Assembly (NCBI GenBank): GCA_027487845.1
Contig: JAIYCV010000021.1
Location: forward strand, 62,001-126,000
DNA: 64,000 bases
Origin: Flammeovirgaceae bacterium
Lineage (GTDB): Bacteria > Bacteroidota > Bacteroidia > Cytophagales > Cyclobacteriaceae
Direction: 5' to 3'
In this document: in pieces, positions 1-9,038 of the stretch
Numbering within the stretch: position 1 is the first letter of the stretch
How the letters are laid out: every line of letters begins with the position of its first letter
Translations under genes and position numbers: made by a program
Notes under the pieces: generated by a model
Told to the model about the DNA's origin: nothing
The model's database searches: none
The model's input: only the letters and a program-made list of their open reading frames with translations

Positions 1-230
1 CGGAGGATTTTTCGTGCTACTTTATTAACGATGAAACAAAAAAAGATGCTATTCAATTAAGTCTCACTGATTTTGGGAATTGGAAGAATTGTTTTTTTAT
101 AGCCAAAGAAAAAAGTAACCTAGTTTTAATGGATAAGCAAAAGAGAATACGAGGTTATTATTCAATAGGATCCAGAGAAGAGATGGACCGATTGATAGTT
201 GAGATGAAAATTTTATTAAAGCAGTACTAA
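1..230 (+). CDS. SCO1/SenC-family protein, C-terminal fragment
   Basis: The reading frame is open from the left edge (codons in frame with base 3) to TAA at 228-230, giving about 75 residues. The end of the fragment (VLMDKQKRIRGYY, then a helix rich in E, D and I/L) matches the C-terminal strand and helix of SCO1/SenC thioredoxin-like proteins. These deliver copper or electrons to cytochrome c oxidase subunit II. The next gene starts one base after the stop and the following ones are DUF420 and DUF983, which is the usual Bacteroidota oxidase-assembly order. One oddity: where SCO proteins normally have the metal-binding His shortly before this strand (VxH-like), I read AKEKSNLVLM, with Glu at the aligned position. 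The CxxxC motif lies outside the window, so the family call rests on the tail and the context. Confidence 0.7.
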   Translation, partial: EDFSCYFINDETKKDAIQLSLTDFGNWKNCFFIAKEKSNLVLMDKQKRIRGYYSIGSREEMDRLIVEMKILLKQY

Positions 231-231
231 A

Positions 232-759
232 ATGCCGAACAACGTAAAGAATCAAGAGCCTTATCAAAAGTTGATTATTGCGCTTTCTATTGTTATACCA
301 TTGACGGTGGCTATTCTTTTTAAAGTAAAAATTGAGGGATTTGACTTCTCTTTTCTTCCACCAATATACGCTTCGATCAATGGAGTTACGTCCATTTTAT
401 TACTATTAGCACTAATAGCGATTAAGAACGGAAATAGGAGGGTTCACGAAACTATTATGAAAGTGTGTATCGCCCTTTCTGCAGCGTTCTTGGTTATGTA
501 CGTTGCCTATCATATGACCAGCGATCCAACTGCTTTTGGTGGGGATGGGTTTGTAAAATATACCTATTATTTCATTCTAATAACGCACATTATTCTGTCC
601 ATTGCAGTTATTCCGCTAGTAATGTTTACCTTCGTGAGAGCTCTCTCACAGAATTTTGACAGACATAGAAAACTGGCAAAAATCACATTTCCAATTTGGC
701 TTTACGTGGCAATAACTGGTGTTGTTGTTTACCTGATGATAAGTCCTTATTACAAATAA
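232..759 (+). CDS. DUF420 membrane protein (CtaM/YozB-like)
   Basis: This 175-residue integral membrane protein has five hydrophobic segments (about residues 14-31, 47-64, 77-93, 110-132 and 151-170). It shows the DUF420 pattern: a YH pair near residue 94, a glycine/phenylalanine-rich loop (TAFGGDG), an aromatic FILITHI segment with His, PLVMFT, and a terminal WLYVAITGVVVYLM. In Firmicutes, DUF420 proteins (CtaM/YozB) are needed for function of aa3-type haem-copper oxidases. The Bacteroidota members are assumed to do the same. The ATG lies one base after the SCO stop, so the genes are almost certainly cotranscribed. The family is clear. The exact maturation step is inferred from relatives and position. 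Confidence 0.85.
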   Translation: MPNNVKNQEPYQKLIIALSIVIPLTVAILFKVKIEGFDFSFLPPIYASINGVTSILLLLALIAIKNGNRRVHETIMKVCIALSAAFLVMYVAYHMTSDPTAFGGDGFVKYTYYFILITHIILSIAVIPLVMFTFVRALSQNFDRHRKLAKITFPIWLYVAITGVVVYLMISPYYK

Positions 760-766
760 CATGATT

Positions 767-1003
767 ATGAAAAAAATATTGATTTTGTTTTTTTTGTTCG
801 TGATGTTGCTATCTCAAACTAATACTTGGGCACAGTGTGCCATGTGTCGGGCTACGTTGGAGAATAACATTAGTAATGGAAATGTAGGTATAGCTGCAGG
901 AATCAATGTAGGCATCATGTACCTTTTTTTTGCGCCTTATTTAGCGGTAGGTTTGCTAGCTTTTTTTTGGTATCGATCTACTCGACAAAATGCAAATCAA
1001 TAA
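767..1003 (+). CDS. small membrane protein with a CAMC motif, oxidase-cluster associated
   Basis: This small protein (78 residues from the ATG at 767; an ATG at 761 is also possible) begins MKKILILFFLFVMLLSQ, a signal peptide probably cleaved before QCAMCRA. The mature part has a CxxC pair (CAMC) directly after the predicted cleavage site and one C-terminal membrane span (about residues 48-68), followed by a short basic tail. It sits between DUF420 and DUF983 and overlaps the DUF983 start by 14 bases. I recognise it only as a small protein recurring in Bacteroidota oxidase-assembly clusters. A role in copper or thiol chemistry facing the periplasm is a guess from the CxxC and context. Confidence 0.7.
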   Translation: MKKILILFFLFVMLLSQTNTWAQCAMCRATLENNISNGNVGIAAGINVGIMYLFFAPYLAVGLLAFFWYRSTRQNANQ

Positions 1004-1364
1004 TACTTTTTCTGCCCAATTAAGTTGTAAGTGTCCAAGGTGTTGGAAAGGTGATATATTTGTTTATCCGCTTTCTAACTATCTAAAATTCAATAAAATT
1101 AATTCACTTTGTTCCTCCTGTGGAGCGGCTTTTGAACCAGAACCTGGATTTTATTATGGCGCGATGTTTGTCAGCTACGCGTTAACAGTAATTCTTTTTA
1201 CTACGGTAGGTTCCCTACTTTATTTTCTCTTTCGCCCTGCTGATGAAGTTTATCTAATAGTTATCCCGATTTCAGCTCTGCTTTTTACACCGCTTTCATT
1301 TCGCTATTCCAGGGTGTTGTTTCTTTACTGGTTCGGTGGGTATAGGCATGACTCAACCAAATAG
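990..1364 (+). CDS. DUF983 membrane protein with zinc-ribbon-like N-terminus
   Basis: This 124-residue protein has two cysteine pairs, CPRC (residues 15-18) and CSSC (41-44), in a zinc-ribbon-like arrangement. They are followed by the hallmark EPEPGFYYGAMFVSYAL stretch and two membrane segments, the DUF983 architecture. DUF983 genes are found beside haem-copper oxidase genes in Bacteroidota and Proteobacteria, and their biochemical role is not established. The gene overlaps the preceding small gene by 14 bases and ends 46 bases before the histidine kinase, so it is probably the last gene of the respiratory cluster. Confidence 0.85.
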   Translation: MQINNTFSAQLSCKCPRCWKGDIFVYPLSNYLKFNKINSLCSSCGAAFEPEPGFYYGAMFVSYALTVILFTTVGSLLYFLFRPADEVYLIVIPISALLFTPLSFRYSRVLFLYWFGGYRHDSTK

Positions 1365-1410
1365 GGTTTGCCAACTTTTTTATAAATTTAGCTGATAACT
1401 CAGCGCTGGT

Positions 1411-4400
1411 TTGAAGAATGTTGCAATTATTCTTGGGGTATTTTTAGTTTTGCTGCTCCTCTTGGTTGGTGTTAACTGGTTTATACCACTTGACGGTGAG
1501 CGAGATTATGCTCAAAAAGTTTCTTCTTCTTTGGCTGAAGAACTAAAACGAGCGGAAAATGAAGCTGTTAGGTTAAGAAGTAGCCAACCAACGGATGAGT
1601 TCTGGATCAACTCGTCCTACTCTTTTTTTCTAGTAAAAGATGGTAAAATCAACGCTTGGAGCAAAAATGATTTTGTTCCCGATTTGTCATCCATGGTAGA
1701 TGATTTTGCCCTCCGATTTATTCAAAATAGCAATGGTAGTTTTGTTATTAGGAAGTGGCCTATCACCGATGACGCATTTTTATTACTGGTACTTCCTTTA
1801 AAATTCCAATACGGAATTATAAACGATTACCTAGAGCCTAGCAAGAGTAGTATTCTTCCATCTCGTTGTGATATAGCTACAAATAAGTCAATGCAAGGTG
1901 TTTGTGTGAGCGTGGGGAACGATCACTGTTTCTTTAAAATAGTGGTTAATAGGAGTGAGCTATTTCAGGATTCAAAAAAAGCCAACTTAGAGTTTTTCAT
2001 CATTGTTCTTATCGTAATAATGATAATATGGTTGGTCAATCTGGCAATTATTAGGTATGCGCAAAAGATACGATATGAAATGCTTTTTATTGCCAATCTA
2101 TTTTTGTTTATCAGTTTGAGGCTAGGGATGATCAGGCTTAACATTCCCAGCGTATTTTTTTCTGCAGACCTGTTTGACCCAACGTTTTATGCATCGTCAA
2201 ATCTTAACGTTTCTATTGGTGATCTTTTACTCAATTCAATAGGTGTTACAGCTCTTTGTGCAGTTCTTTTCTTTTTCTTTCCACGCTTTAGCCTAGTTAA
2301 GCGAATCCCAAGACTGAATAAATTTTGTTTATTTACAATTTCTTCCCTCTCTGTATTTGCGATTTATCTCGCGGTTTTATTTCCGTACCTATATATTGAG
2401 TCTATATATCATAATTCTGCTATCTCTCTGGAGATTACTGACTCTCTCTCTCTTAGTCCACTAAGAATAATAGCTTTCTTTTTAATTATACTCGGTTGCA
2501 TAAGTTCTTATTTTATAATTCAAGTTTTTTTTCGACTGGCAATTTTCAATAAAAAGAATTCCTACCCGCTTCTAGCGAGCACGTTTATTTCAGGGACTAT
2601 TTTGTTTGTCCTTTTTTTTCTATTAGATGGAAAGGAATATTGGATTGTTCTTTTTACTGGTGGTGTGTTACTGCCTGCCTTATACTTTTCTAGGTTAATT
2701 GGTAAATACCGAAAGATCACGTTTAGTTCCTATATCCATCTTTTGATAATGATCATCGGTTTTTCGTTTGAATTTTCTTTAAGCGCGTTAAAGTTTAATG
2801 AGGAAAAGAAAACAGAAAGTCAGTTTAAATTTGGTAACAGTTATTTGGTTGACCAAGATTTTCTAGCCGAGTTCTTACTGCATGAATCAGCCGCTTCGAT
2901 TTCGAAAGATTTGGAAATTAAGAAAGTCATAGGAACAAAAAATGGAGACAACATTATAGAGGAGCGAATTACCCAATATTACCTGACCTCCTATTTCGAC
3001 AGGTACCAGGTTTCAGTAAGTTGTGTGTCTCAAGATAGCACTTCGTCCCGTATTGACTGGATCAAAAGCATGTTAACGGAAGCTAACAAAACCACTGTGG
3101 AGAATATTTTTTTTGTTAATGACCCCTCGTCAGATACGTTAAAAAGATACATTACAAAGATACCGATTCAATCGTGGAATGGGCTAAACAATAGTTTTAT
3201 TGTATTAGATCTTTCGCTTAAAAAAATAATACCTGAAACAGTTTTTCCTGAATTGATCATCGACAATCGGTATAGACAAAACTTTAGGGGTAAAGAATTT
3301 AGTTATGCGTTGTTTACCGATGAAACAATAGCAAGTAGTTTTGGTAGTTTTAACTACGAGAAACGATTTGACATGAAATGGTTGGGGCAGATTGATCTCT
3401 ATACAGAGGGTTTAATTGTGAATGGATACAGGCATGTAGCGTTGGAGTATCAGCCACATCGAATTGCGATTATTACCGTAAGCATTTATCCCTTGGAATA
3501 CGTTGTAGTTAATTTTTCTTTTTTTGTGGCCATTGGGCTTTCCATAGTTCTATTGCTTCTTATTCTTAGTTTTTTTCGCAGCTGGTTGAATGGAGTGCGA
3601 CTGGGTTATGTAACCCGAATTCAATTGTATGTCTACCTTGCTTTTTTTATTCCTTTACTAATAGTAAGTCTGGTTACTTTACGACTTATCATAAATTCGG
3701 CTGAAAGCCAGAAGGAAGAGGAGTATTTGTCTAAGGCGAAAGTATTAGAAGAGAGGATATCCACTATCATTGATAACTATAAAGTTCAGGGTTATGAGTA
3801 TACGAGTCAATTGGAGGCGAAGTTGATTGAGATTGCTGAAGTAGCGAATTTGGATGCGTCTGTATTTACGAAAGATGGAAATGTTGTGGCATCCAGCGAA
3901 CCGTTGATTTTTAAAAACCACCTTTTATCTGGGATAATTAATCGGACAGCGTGGCATTCGATTATGGTGAATCACGAAAATTTTAGTATCCAGTCTGAGT
4001 CGATTGGTAAACTTTTTTACAAAAATGTTTATTGGCGAATTCGTTCGCCTGTCTCGGGAGAGGTGATTGCAATTCTAAGTATTCCTTTTTTCGAATCTGC
4101 GTCTTCCCTTGAGCATACGCAGATCAATGTAGTTTCAGCCATTCTTGGTGTTTTTTCTATTGCCTTTATTCTTTTTTCTTTATTGTCGTACTTTGCTATA
4201 AGTGGTTTAACTGCACCACTCAGGTTTGTAGCTCAAGCACTGCGTAGGACGAGTTTATCCGGTGAGAATAAACCGATTAATTGGAAAGGCGATGACGAAC
4301 TCGGAGTTATGGCGCACGAGTATAATAGAATGCTGGTTAATTTGGAAGATAGTAAGGCTGAGTTACAAAAGAACCAAAAGGAAATTGCCTGGCGAGAGGT

Positions 4401-5055
4401 GGCGCAGCAGGTTGCACACGAAATAAAGAATCCACTTACTCCAATGAAATTGAGTCTCCAACAACTTGAGCTTGAAATGCTAAGGGGAAGTCAGAACAAG
4501 GAAAAAAGCCAAAAGTCTATACAGGTGATACTTCGGCAAATTGATATCTTGAATGATATTGCCGGATCGTTCAGCAATTTTGCAAAAATGCCTGCTCCTG
4601 AAATAACCTCGCTTAACGTGACGGAACTTTTAAGAAAAACAGTTGGGCTTTATTCTAATCACAATGATGCCCATATAAATTGTGAGTTGCCCGAAGATAT
4701 ATTTGTTAAAGGTGATGAGTCCATTATTTTGCGCGCTTTTTCCAATGTAATTTTAAATAGTATTCAATCAAAAAGCCAGCTAAACGCAATTAATTTGAAC
4801 ATCACCGCAAGCCATAATTTAAAAGATTGCATCATTTCTTTTCGCGATAATGGAGTTGGTATTAGTGATGAAGATAAGGAAAATGTTTTTAGGCCCTATT
4901 TTACAACTAAATCATCAGGCGCTGGGCTTGGTTTGGCCATCGTTAAACAGACGTTAGAATTGTGCAATAGTTCTATCTGGTTTGAAACGGAAATAGGCCG
5001 AGGAACAGTTTTCTACATTCAATTACCCTTGGTTGATGCCTATAAGTTAATATAA
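1411..5055 (+). CDS. large NtrY-like transmembrane sensor histidine kinase
   Basis: This 1214-residue kinase has a membrane span at its N-terminus (3-20), a large extracytoplasmic part, and a cluster of hydrophobic segments (about 190-470). A second extracytoplasmic region follows, then spans near 700-755 and 905-930 and a HAMP-like linker (about 925-980). The phosphoacceptor motif VAHEIKNPLTPMKLS puts the histidine at 1003. The ATPase domain has an N box near 1111-1117, DNGVG (1146-1150) and GAGLGLAIV (about 1170). The AHEIKNPLTPIKLS-type H-box is characteristic of NtrY-like kinases. No ATG precedes the first span: an in-frame TGA lies at 1393 and the only plausible start is TTG at 1411. No response regulator gene is adjacent, so its partner is unknown. 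At more than 1200 residues it is unusually long for a histidine kinase. Confidence 0.85.
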   Translation: MKNVAIILGVFLVLLLLLVGVNWFIPLDGERDYAQKVSSSLAEELKRAENEAVRLRSSQPTDEFWINSSYSFFLVKDGKINAWSKNDFVPDLSSMVDDFALRFIQNSNGSFVIRKWPITDDAFLLLVLPLKFQYGIINDYLEPSKSSILPSRCDIATNKSMQGVCVSVGNDHCFFKIVVNRSELFQDSKKANLEFFIIVLIVIMIIWLVNLAIIRYAQKIRYEMLFIANLFLFISLRLGMIRLNIPSVFFSADLFDPTFYASSNLNVSIGDLLLNSIGVTALCAVLFFFFPRFSLVKRIPRLNKFCLFTISSLSVFAIYLAVLFPYLYIESIYHNSAISLEITDSLSLSPLRIIAFFLIILGCISSYFIIQVFFRLAIFNKKNSYPLLASTFISGTILFVLFFLLDGKEYWIVLFTGGVLLPALYFSRLIGKYRKITFSSYIHLLIMIIGFSFEFSLSALKFNEEKKTESQFKFGNSYLVDQDFLAEFLLHESAASISKDLEIKKVIGTKNGDNIIEERITQYYLTSYFDRYQVSVSCVSQDSTSSRIDWIKSMLTEANKTTVENIFFVNDPSSDTLKRYITKIPIQSWNGLNNSFIVLDLSLKKIIPETVFPELIIDNRYRQNFRGKEFSYALFTDETIASSFGSFNYEKRFDMKWLGQIDLYTEGLIVNGYRHVALEYQPHRIAIITVSIYPLEYVVVNFSFFVAIGLSIVLLLLILSFFRSWLNGVRLGYVTRIQLYVYLAFFIPLLIVSLVTLRLIINSAESQKEEEYLSKAKVLEERISTIIDNYKVQGYEYTSQLEAKLIEIAEVANLDASVFTKDGNVVASSEPLIFKNHLLSGIINRTAWHSIMVNHENFSIQSESIGKLFYKNVYWRIRSPVSGEVIAILSIPFFESASSLEHTQINVVSAILGVFSIAFILFSLLSYFAISGLTAPLRFVAQALRRTSLSGENKPINWKGDDELGVMAHEYNRMLVNLEDSKAELQKNQKEIAWREVAQQVAHEIKNPLTPMKLSLQQLELEMLRGSQNKEKSQKSIQVILRQIDILNDIAGSFSNFAKMPAPEITSLNVTELLRKTVGLYSNHNDAHINCELPEDIFVKGDESIILRAFSNVILNSIQSKSQLNAINLNITASHNLKDCIISFRDNGVGISDEDKENVFRPYFTTKSSGAGLGLAIVKQTLELCNSSIWFETEIGRGTVFYIQLPLVDAYKLI

Positions 5056-5121
5056 CCTTAACCATTAATCTTTTTTCTCCTGATTGTGACTAGATACCTT
5101 TCGATAATTAAATTGTCTGCA

Positions 5122-7587
5122 ATGAAAAAAATAGTTGTCGTTTTGTCCTTCGTTTCTTTTTTAATTAGTTGTGTCCCGACAACGAATAATACCAAATCAG
5201 TTCAAGATGCAGAGTTATATAAAAGGCTGGTGGCATCTAGAATTACCTTGCCGAATGGATGGTCTTTAACCCCTGTCGGTCATAGCATTGATTTAGATGA
5301 TCTTCCTCTCAATCTGGTTGTATCACCGTCAAAAAAATGGATAGCAGTTACAAATAATGGACAGAGCACGCAGACTGTAACGCTCATTGATGCAGCCTCC
5401 GAAAAGACAGTTGATAATGTGGAAATTAAGAAATCTTGGGTTGGCCTTGCTTTTAGCAATGACGAGCGGTTTCTATACGTGTCGGGGGGGAATGACAATC
5501 TTATAGCGATCTATAAAATAGTTAACGGGAAACTAGTAGTGAATGGAGAAATTATTTTGGGCGAACCATACCCCAAGGACAAGATTTCGCCAGGCGGCCT
5601 GTGTGTCGATTCAAAAACAAATAGACTGTATGTGGTGGCAAAAGATTCTAAATCGCTTTTTATTTGTGATACCAAAGATCGTAAAGTGATAAAGGAAGAG
5701 AAACTGGAGTCGGAGCCCTACACGTGCGTACTTTCGCCATCCACTAACAAGTTGTTTATTTCTTTGTGGGGCGCTAGTAAGGTTATCGAGTATGATCCGG
5801 AAACAGAAAGATTTACCCATGAGATAGCTACCAATAGCCATCCCAATGAATTGGTTTTTACAAAGGATGGAAAGCGCCTTTTTGTTCCGAATGGGAATGA
5901 CAATACCGTTTCTGTTATTGAGACATCTACCTATAAATTGATTGAACATATTAGCGCGTCCTTATATCCAGAGTCTCCCATTGGTACAACACCAAATGGA
6001 GTTGCGCTTTCTGAAGATGAGCAAACTTTATTCGTTGCTAATGCCGATAATAACTGCCTCTCAGTTTTTGACATAAGTGTAGAAGGACGAAGTCGATCGA
6101 AAGGGTTCATGCCAACGGGTTGGTATCCCACTTCGGTAAAAGTAATTGGCACCAAAATCTTTGTGACAAACGGAAAAGGCTTTACATCTAAACCGAATCC
6201 TAACGGACCGAATCCGATGATGGTCAAGAAACCTCAAGAAAAAGGAGCGAACCCACAAGCTAACAAAGATATAGTAGAGTACATCGGGGGGTTGTTTAAA
6301 GGCACGCTTTCGATTATTGATATACCTGCAAGCCAGACCTTAGCGACTTACTCGCATATTGTTTTCTTAAACACTCCTTACAGCAAGAAAAAGGAAATTC
6401 TAGCCGAAGGCGAAGTTGGAAATCCAATACCAAGAAAGGTAGGAGAGAATTCGCCCATTAAGTATGTGTTTTACATAATCAAAGAAAATAGAACATACGA
6501 TCAAGTGTTGGGTGATGTTAAAAAAGGTAACGGAGATTCTACGTTATGCATTTTTCCTGAATTTTTAACACCTAATCAACACAAGATAGTGAATGAATTT
6601 GTATTGCTTGATAATTTTTATGTGGACGCAGAAGTATCGGCTGATGGGCATAATTGGTCGACCGCAGCCTATGCGAATGATTACGTAGAGAAGAATTGGG
6701 TGACGAGTTACGGTGGGCGAGGTGGCAGCTATGACTACGAAGGTTCTCGCAAAATAGCGTATCCAAAAAATGGCTTTATTTGGGATTTTTGTAAACGAGC
6801 AAACGTTTCATTTAGAACTTATGGGGAATTTGTTTGGGATGGTAAACCAAGTTATGCCGGTACCGAGAATAATTATTGTAAAACTTTTCATAGCTATGAC
6901 TTGGGTTTTAAAGACGTAGATAGAGAAGCACAATGGGAGCATGACTTTGATTCATTGTTGGCTATAAATCAAGTGCCTCAATTCAATAGTATCCGATTAG
7001 GTAATGACCATACCTCTGGTTCGCGCATAGGTGCATTTAGTGTCAAAGCTGCTATTGCAGATAACGATTTAGCAGTGGGGAAGTTGGTAGAGCATCTTTC
7101 GAAATCCAGCATATGGGAGCAGTCGGCTGTTTTTATTTTAGAAGATGACGCACAAAACGGCTCAGACCATGTGGATGCCCATCGGTCTACCGCATATGTA
7201 GCGGGCGGTTTTGTGAAGAGACAATTTGTTGACCATACGATGTATTCTACTTCAGCTATGTTGCGAACCATTGAATTGATTTTGGGGATACCGCCAATGA
7301 GTCAATACGATGCAGGTGCCACACCTATGTATCGGTGCTTTGCTACAATGTCGGATTTAAAACCCTTCCAATCCGTAAGCGCAAATGTTGATCTGGATAC
7401 AAGAAATGTTGTCTCTATAAATGCAAAGAACGCGTTGTTTGATCTGGCCAATGTAGATGCCGTGCCTGATCTTGATTTCAATGAGGATATTTGGATTTCT
7501 ATGAGAGGAAAGACTGCTCCAATACCTATACCGAAACGAAGTGCATTTGTGATGGTGAGTTTGAAAAAAGAGAGCGAGGATGATTAA
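5122..7587 (+). CDS. lipoprotein: YVTN/YncE beta-propeller fused to alkaline-phosphatase-type phosphoesterase
   Basis: From the ATG at 5122 this is 821 residues, starting MKKIVVVLSFVSFLISC, a lipoprotein signal with Cys17. A GTG at 5086 would add 12 residues that spoil the signal, so I rejected it. Residues about 40-370 contain six or so YVTN/YncE-like propeller blades (repeated LFVANADNN and RLYVVAKDS types). Residues about 430-800 match the phosphoesterase/alkaline-phosphatase-like fold: VFYIIKENRTYDQVLGD at its start, a HNWSTAAYANDY segment, NDHTSG, and EDDAQNGSDHVDAHRS with the late metal-binding acidic and His residues. The same two-domain arrangement is known in Bacteroidota and others, with unknown substrate. 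It stands alone between a kinase and a convergent gene. It is probably anchored at the cell surface or in the periplasm. Confidence 0.85.
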   Translation: MKKIVVVLSFVSFLISCVPTTNNTKSVQDAELYKRLVASRITLPNGWSLTPVGHSIDLDDLPLNLVVSPSKKWIAVTNNGQSTQTVTLIDAASEKTVDNVEIKKSWVGLAFSNDERFLYVSGGNDNLIAIYKIVNGKLVVNGEIILGEPYPKDKISPGGLCVDSKTNRLYVVAKDSKSLFICDTKDRKVIKEEKLESEPYTCVLSPSTNKLFISLWGASKVIEYDPETERFTHEIATNSHPNELVFTKDGKRLFVPNGNDNTVSVIETSTYKLIEHISASLYPESPIGTTPNGVALSEDEQTLFVANADNNCLSVFDISVEGRSRSKGFMPTGWYPTSVKVIGTKIFVTNGKGFTSKPNPNGPNPMMVKKPQEKGANPQANKDIVEYIGGLFKGTLSIIDIPASQTLATYSHIVFLNTPYSKKKEILAEGEVGNPIPRKVGENSPIKYVFYIIKENRTYDQVLGDVKKGNGDSTLCIFPEFLTPNQHKIVNEFVLLDNFYVDAEVSADGHNWSTAAYANDYVEKNWVTSYGGRGGSYDYEGSRKIAYPKNGFIWDFCKRANVSFRTYGEFVWDGKPSYAGTENNYCKTFHSYDLGFKDVDREAQWEHDFDSLLAINQVPQFNSIRLGNDHTSGSRIGAFSVKAAIADNDLAVGKLVEHLSKSSIWEQSAVFILEDDAQNGSDHVDAHRSTAYVAGGFVKRQFVDHTMYSTSAMLRTIELILGIPPMSQYDAGATPMYRCFATMSDLKPFQSVSANVDLDTRNVVSINAKNALFDLANVDAVPDLDFNEDIWISMRGKTAPIPIPKRSAFVMVSLKKESEDD

Positions 7588-7642
7588 CTCCTTTGAGTGC
7601 CACGTTTAATCATGAAGTTCTCTCTCGTTTTCACACGTAGAG

Positions 7643-8941
7643 CTAAGACAACGATAGCTTTAGCGTGAATTTGGTGCCTATCGAGAGCTGTGACTCAACT
7701 AAAATTTCACCCCCAAGTTTTTCTATTGTTTCTTTTACAATGTATAAACCAAGTCCCGAGCCTTTGGATTTCTCTGACGCACGGAAAAACATATCAAAAA
7801 TTTTTGTTTGATGTTTTGGCTCGATACCTAACCCGTTATCTTGGATTTCCAGTTTTAGAGAATTACCGACAATGGCCGATGATATCTCAATTAAAGGATT
7901 TTGCTTGTTTGGATCGTGGTACTTAAAAGAATTTCCGACTAGATTATTAAGCACTATTTTTAACCTCGATCGATCGGATAACACCTCTATCCGTTCATCG
8001 ATTTTGTAAGTCACATAAATATTTTCGTAGCCTTCCGCGTAACGTAGGTCATCTACCACTTCTTTTGCCAGTGCTATCAAATTGAAATTCTCTTTGCTAA
8101 TATGTGTGCGTGAATTGCGTGAGTAATCGATTATCTCTTTTATGAATTCATCTAGGTTATGAATGCGTTCCTTCATTAATCTTAGGCAGATAGTTATTTC
8201 GTCTTTGTCATCGGTGCGTTGTGCTATCTCGATCAAACCTGAAATGGAGCTTAACGGAGCCTTTAAATCATGCGAAGCGCTATAAACAAACTTATCTAAC
8301 TCTTGATTCGTTTTTGAGAGTAGCTCATTTTTCTTGACAATTTCTTTTTCGGAATAATGATTTATATCAAGCAAAAAATAGAATATGGCGCAACAAATAA
8401 GAAATGAGATCAGGAAGTTACTAATAAATGAAGCTTGTACATAACCTTCAGAATACATGAATGTTGATTTCGCAGGTGAGATTGGCACTATGGCTATTTT
8501 GAAAAAATAAATCATTATAAATAGTGATAAAGAAAGGCCACAGAAAAGAAAGGCGATCCATCGTTTTTCAAAACTAAATAGCGAAAGGGCGACTAAACTT
8601 GCGATAATAAAGTAGATACTAGTGCCTGCTTTATAAAGTTCGGTAGATGCAAATACGTAAACTAGTGCATTGCCAAATGAGAGTAGAACAAAATTGGAAG
8701 CCAAGTACTTGGCCGATCGGTTTAGCCAGAAACCAACTATGCAGGTAAGAATGCCTGAAAAATAGTAAATTATAAAATCGAAGATGGAATGATACGTGTC
8801 CACTGCGATATAGGAAATACATACCAAAATGAAGGCAATGCACAGCTGGCCGCGTAACATAGCGGTTTTATATTCAGCGCGCGCAGCGATATAGTCATCT
8901 TTTCCGACAATGAAATTTCTAAGATTCTTTCGAAAACCCAT
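7643..8941 (-). CDS. orphan membrane sensor histidine kinase
   Basis: This 432-residue protein starts at the ATG at 8941; an upstream TTG at 8953 is less likely. The N-terminal 195 residues hold six hydrophobic segments with short loops and no sizeable extracellular domain, so the signal may be sensed in the membrane. A short coiled linker leads to the HisKA domain with YSASHDLKAPLSSI (His at about 224), then a HATPase domain with NNLVGNSFKYHDP, DNGLGIE and GSGLGLYIVKETIEKLGG. This is the PhoR-like class common in Cytophagales. It has no neighbouring response regulator and is convergent with the phosphoesterase lipoprotein gene, 55 bases apart. Confidence 0.85.
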   Translation of the reverse strand: MGFRKNLRNFIVGKDDYIAARAEYKTAMLRGQLCIAFILVCISYIAVDTYHSIFDFIIYYFSGILTCIVGFWLNRSAKYLASNFVLLSFGNALVYVFASTELYKAGTSIYFIIASLVALSLFSFEKRWIAFLFCGLSLSLFIMIYFFKIAIVPISPAKSTFMYSEGYVQASFISNFLISFLICCAIFYFLLDINHYSEKEIVKKNELLSKTNQELDKFVYSASHDLKAPLSSISGLIEIAQRTDDKDEITICLRLMKERIHNLDEFIKEIIDYSRNSRTHISKENFNLIALAKEVVDDLRYAEGYENIYVTYKIDERIEVLSDRSRLKIVLNNLVGNSFKYHDPNKQNPLIEISSAIVGNSLKLEIQDNGLGIEPKHQTKIFDMFFRASEKSKGSGLGLYIVKETIEKLGGEILVESQLSIGTKFTLKLSLS

Positions 8942-9038
8942 ATACTGGCGCAAGATAAAAAACCGTAAATATAATTAAAGAACCAAACACAAAGTGTTTA
9001 TTTCAGAGAGTGAAACCGTTACTGTTTTTGGCTACGTC

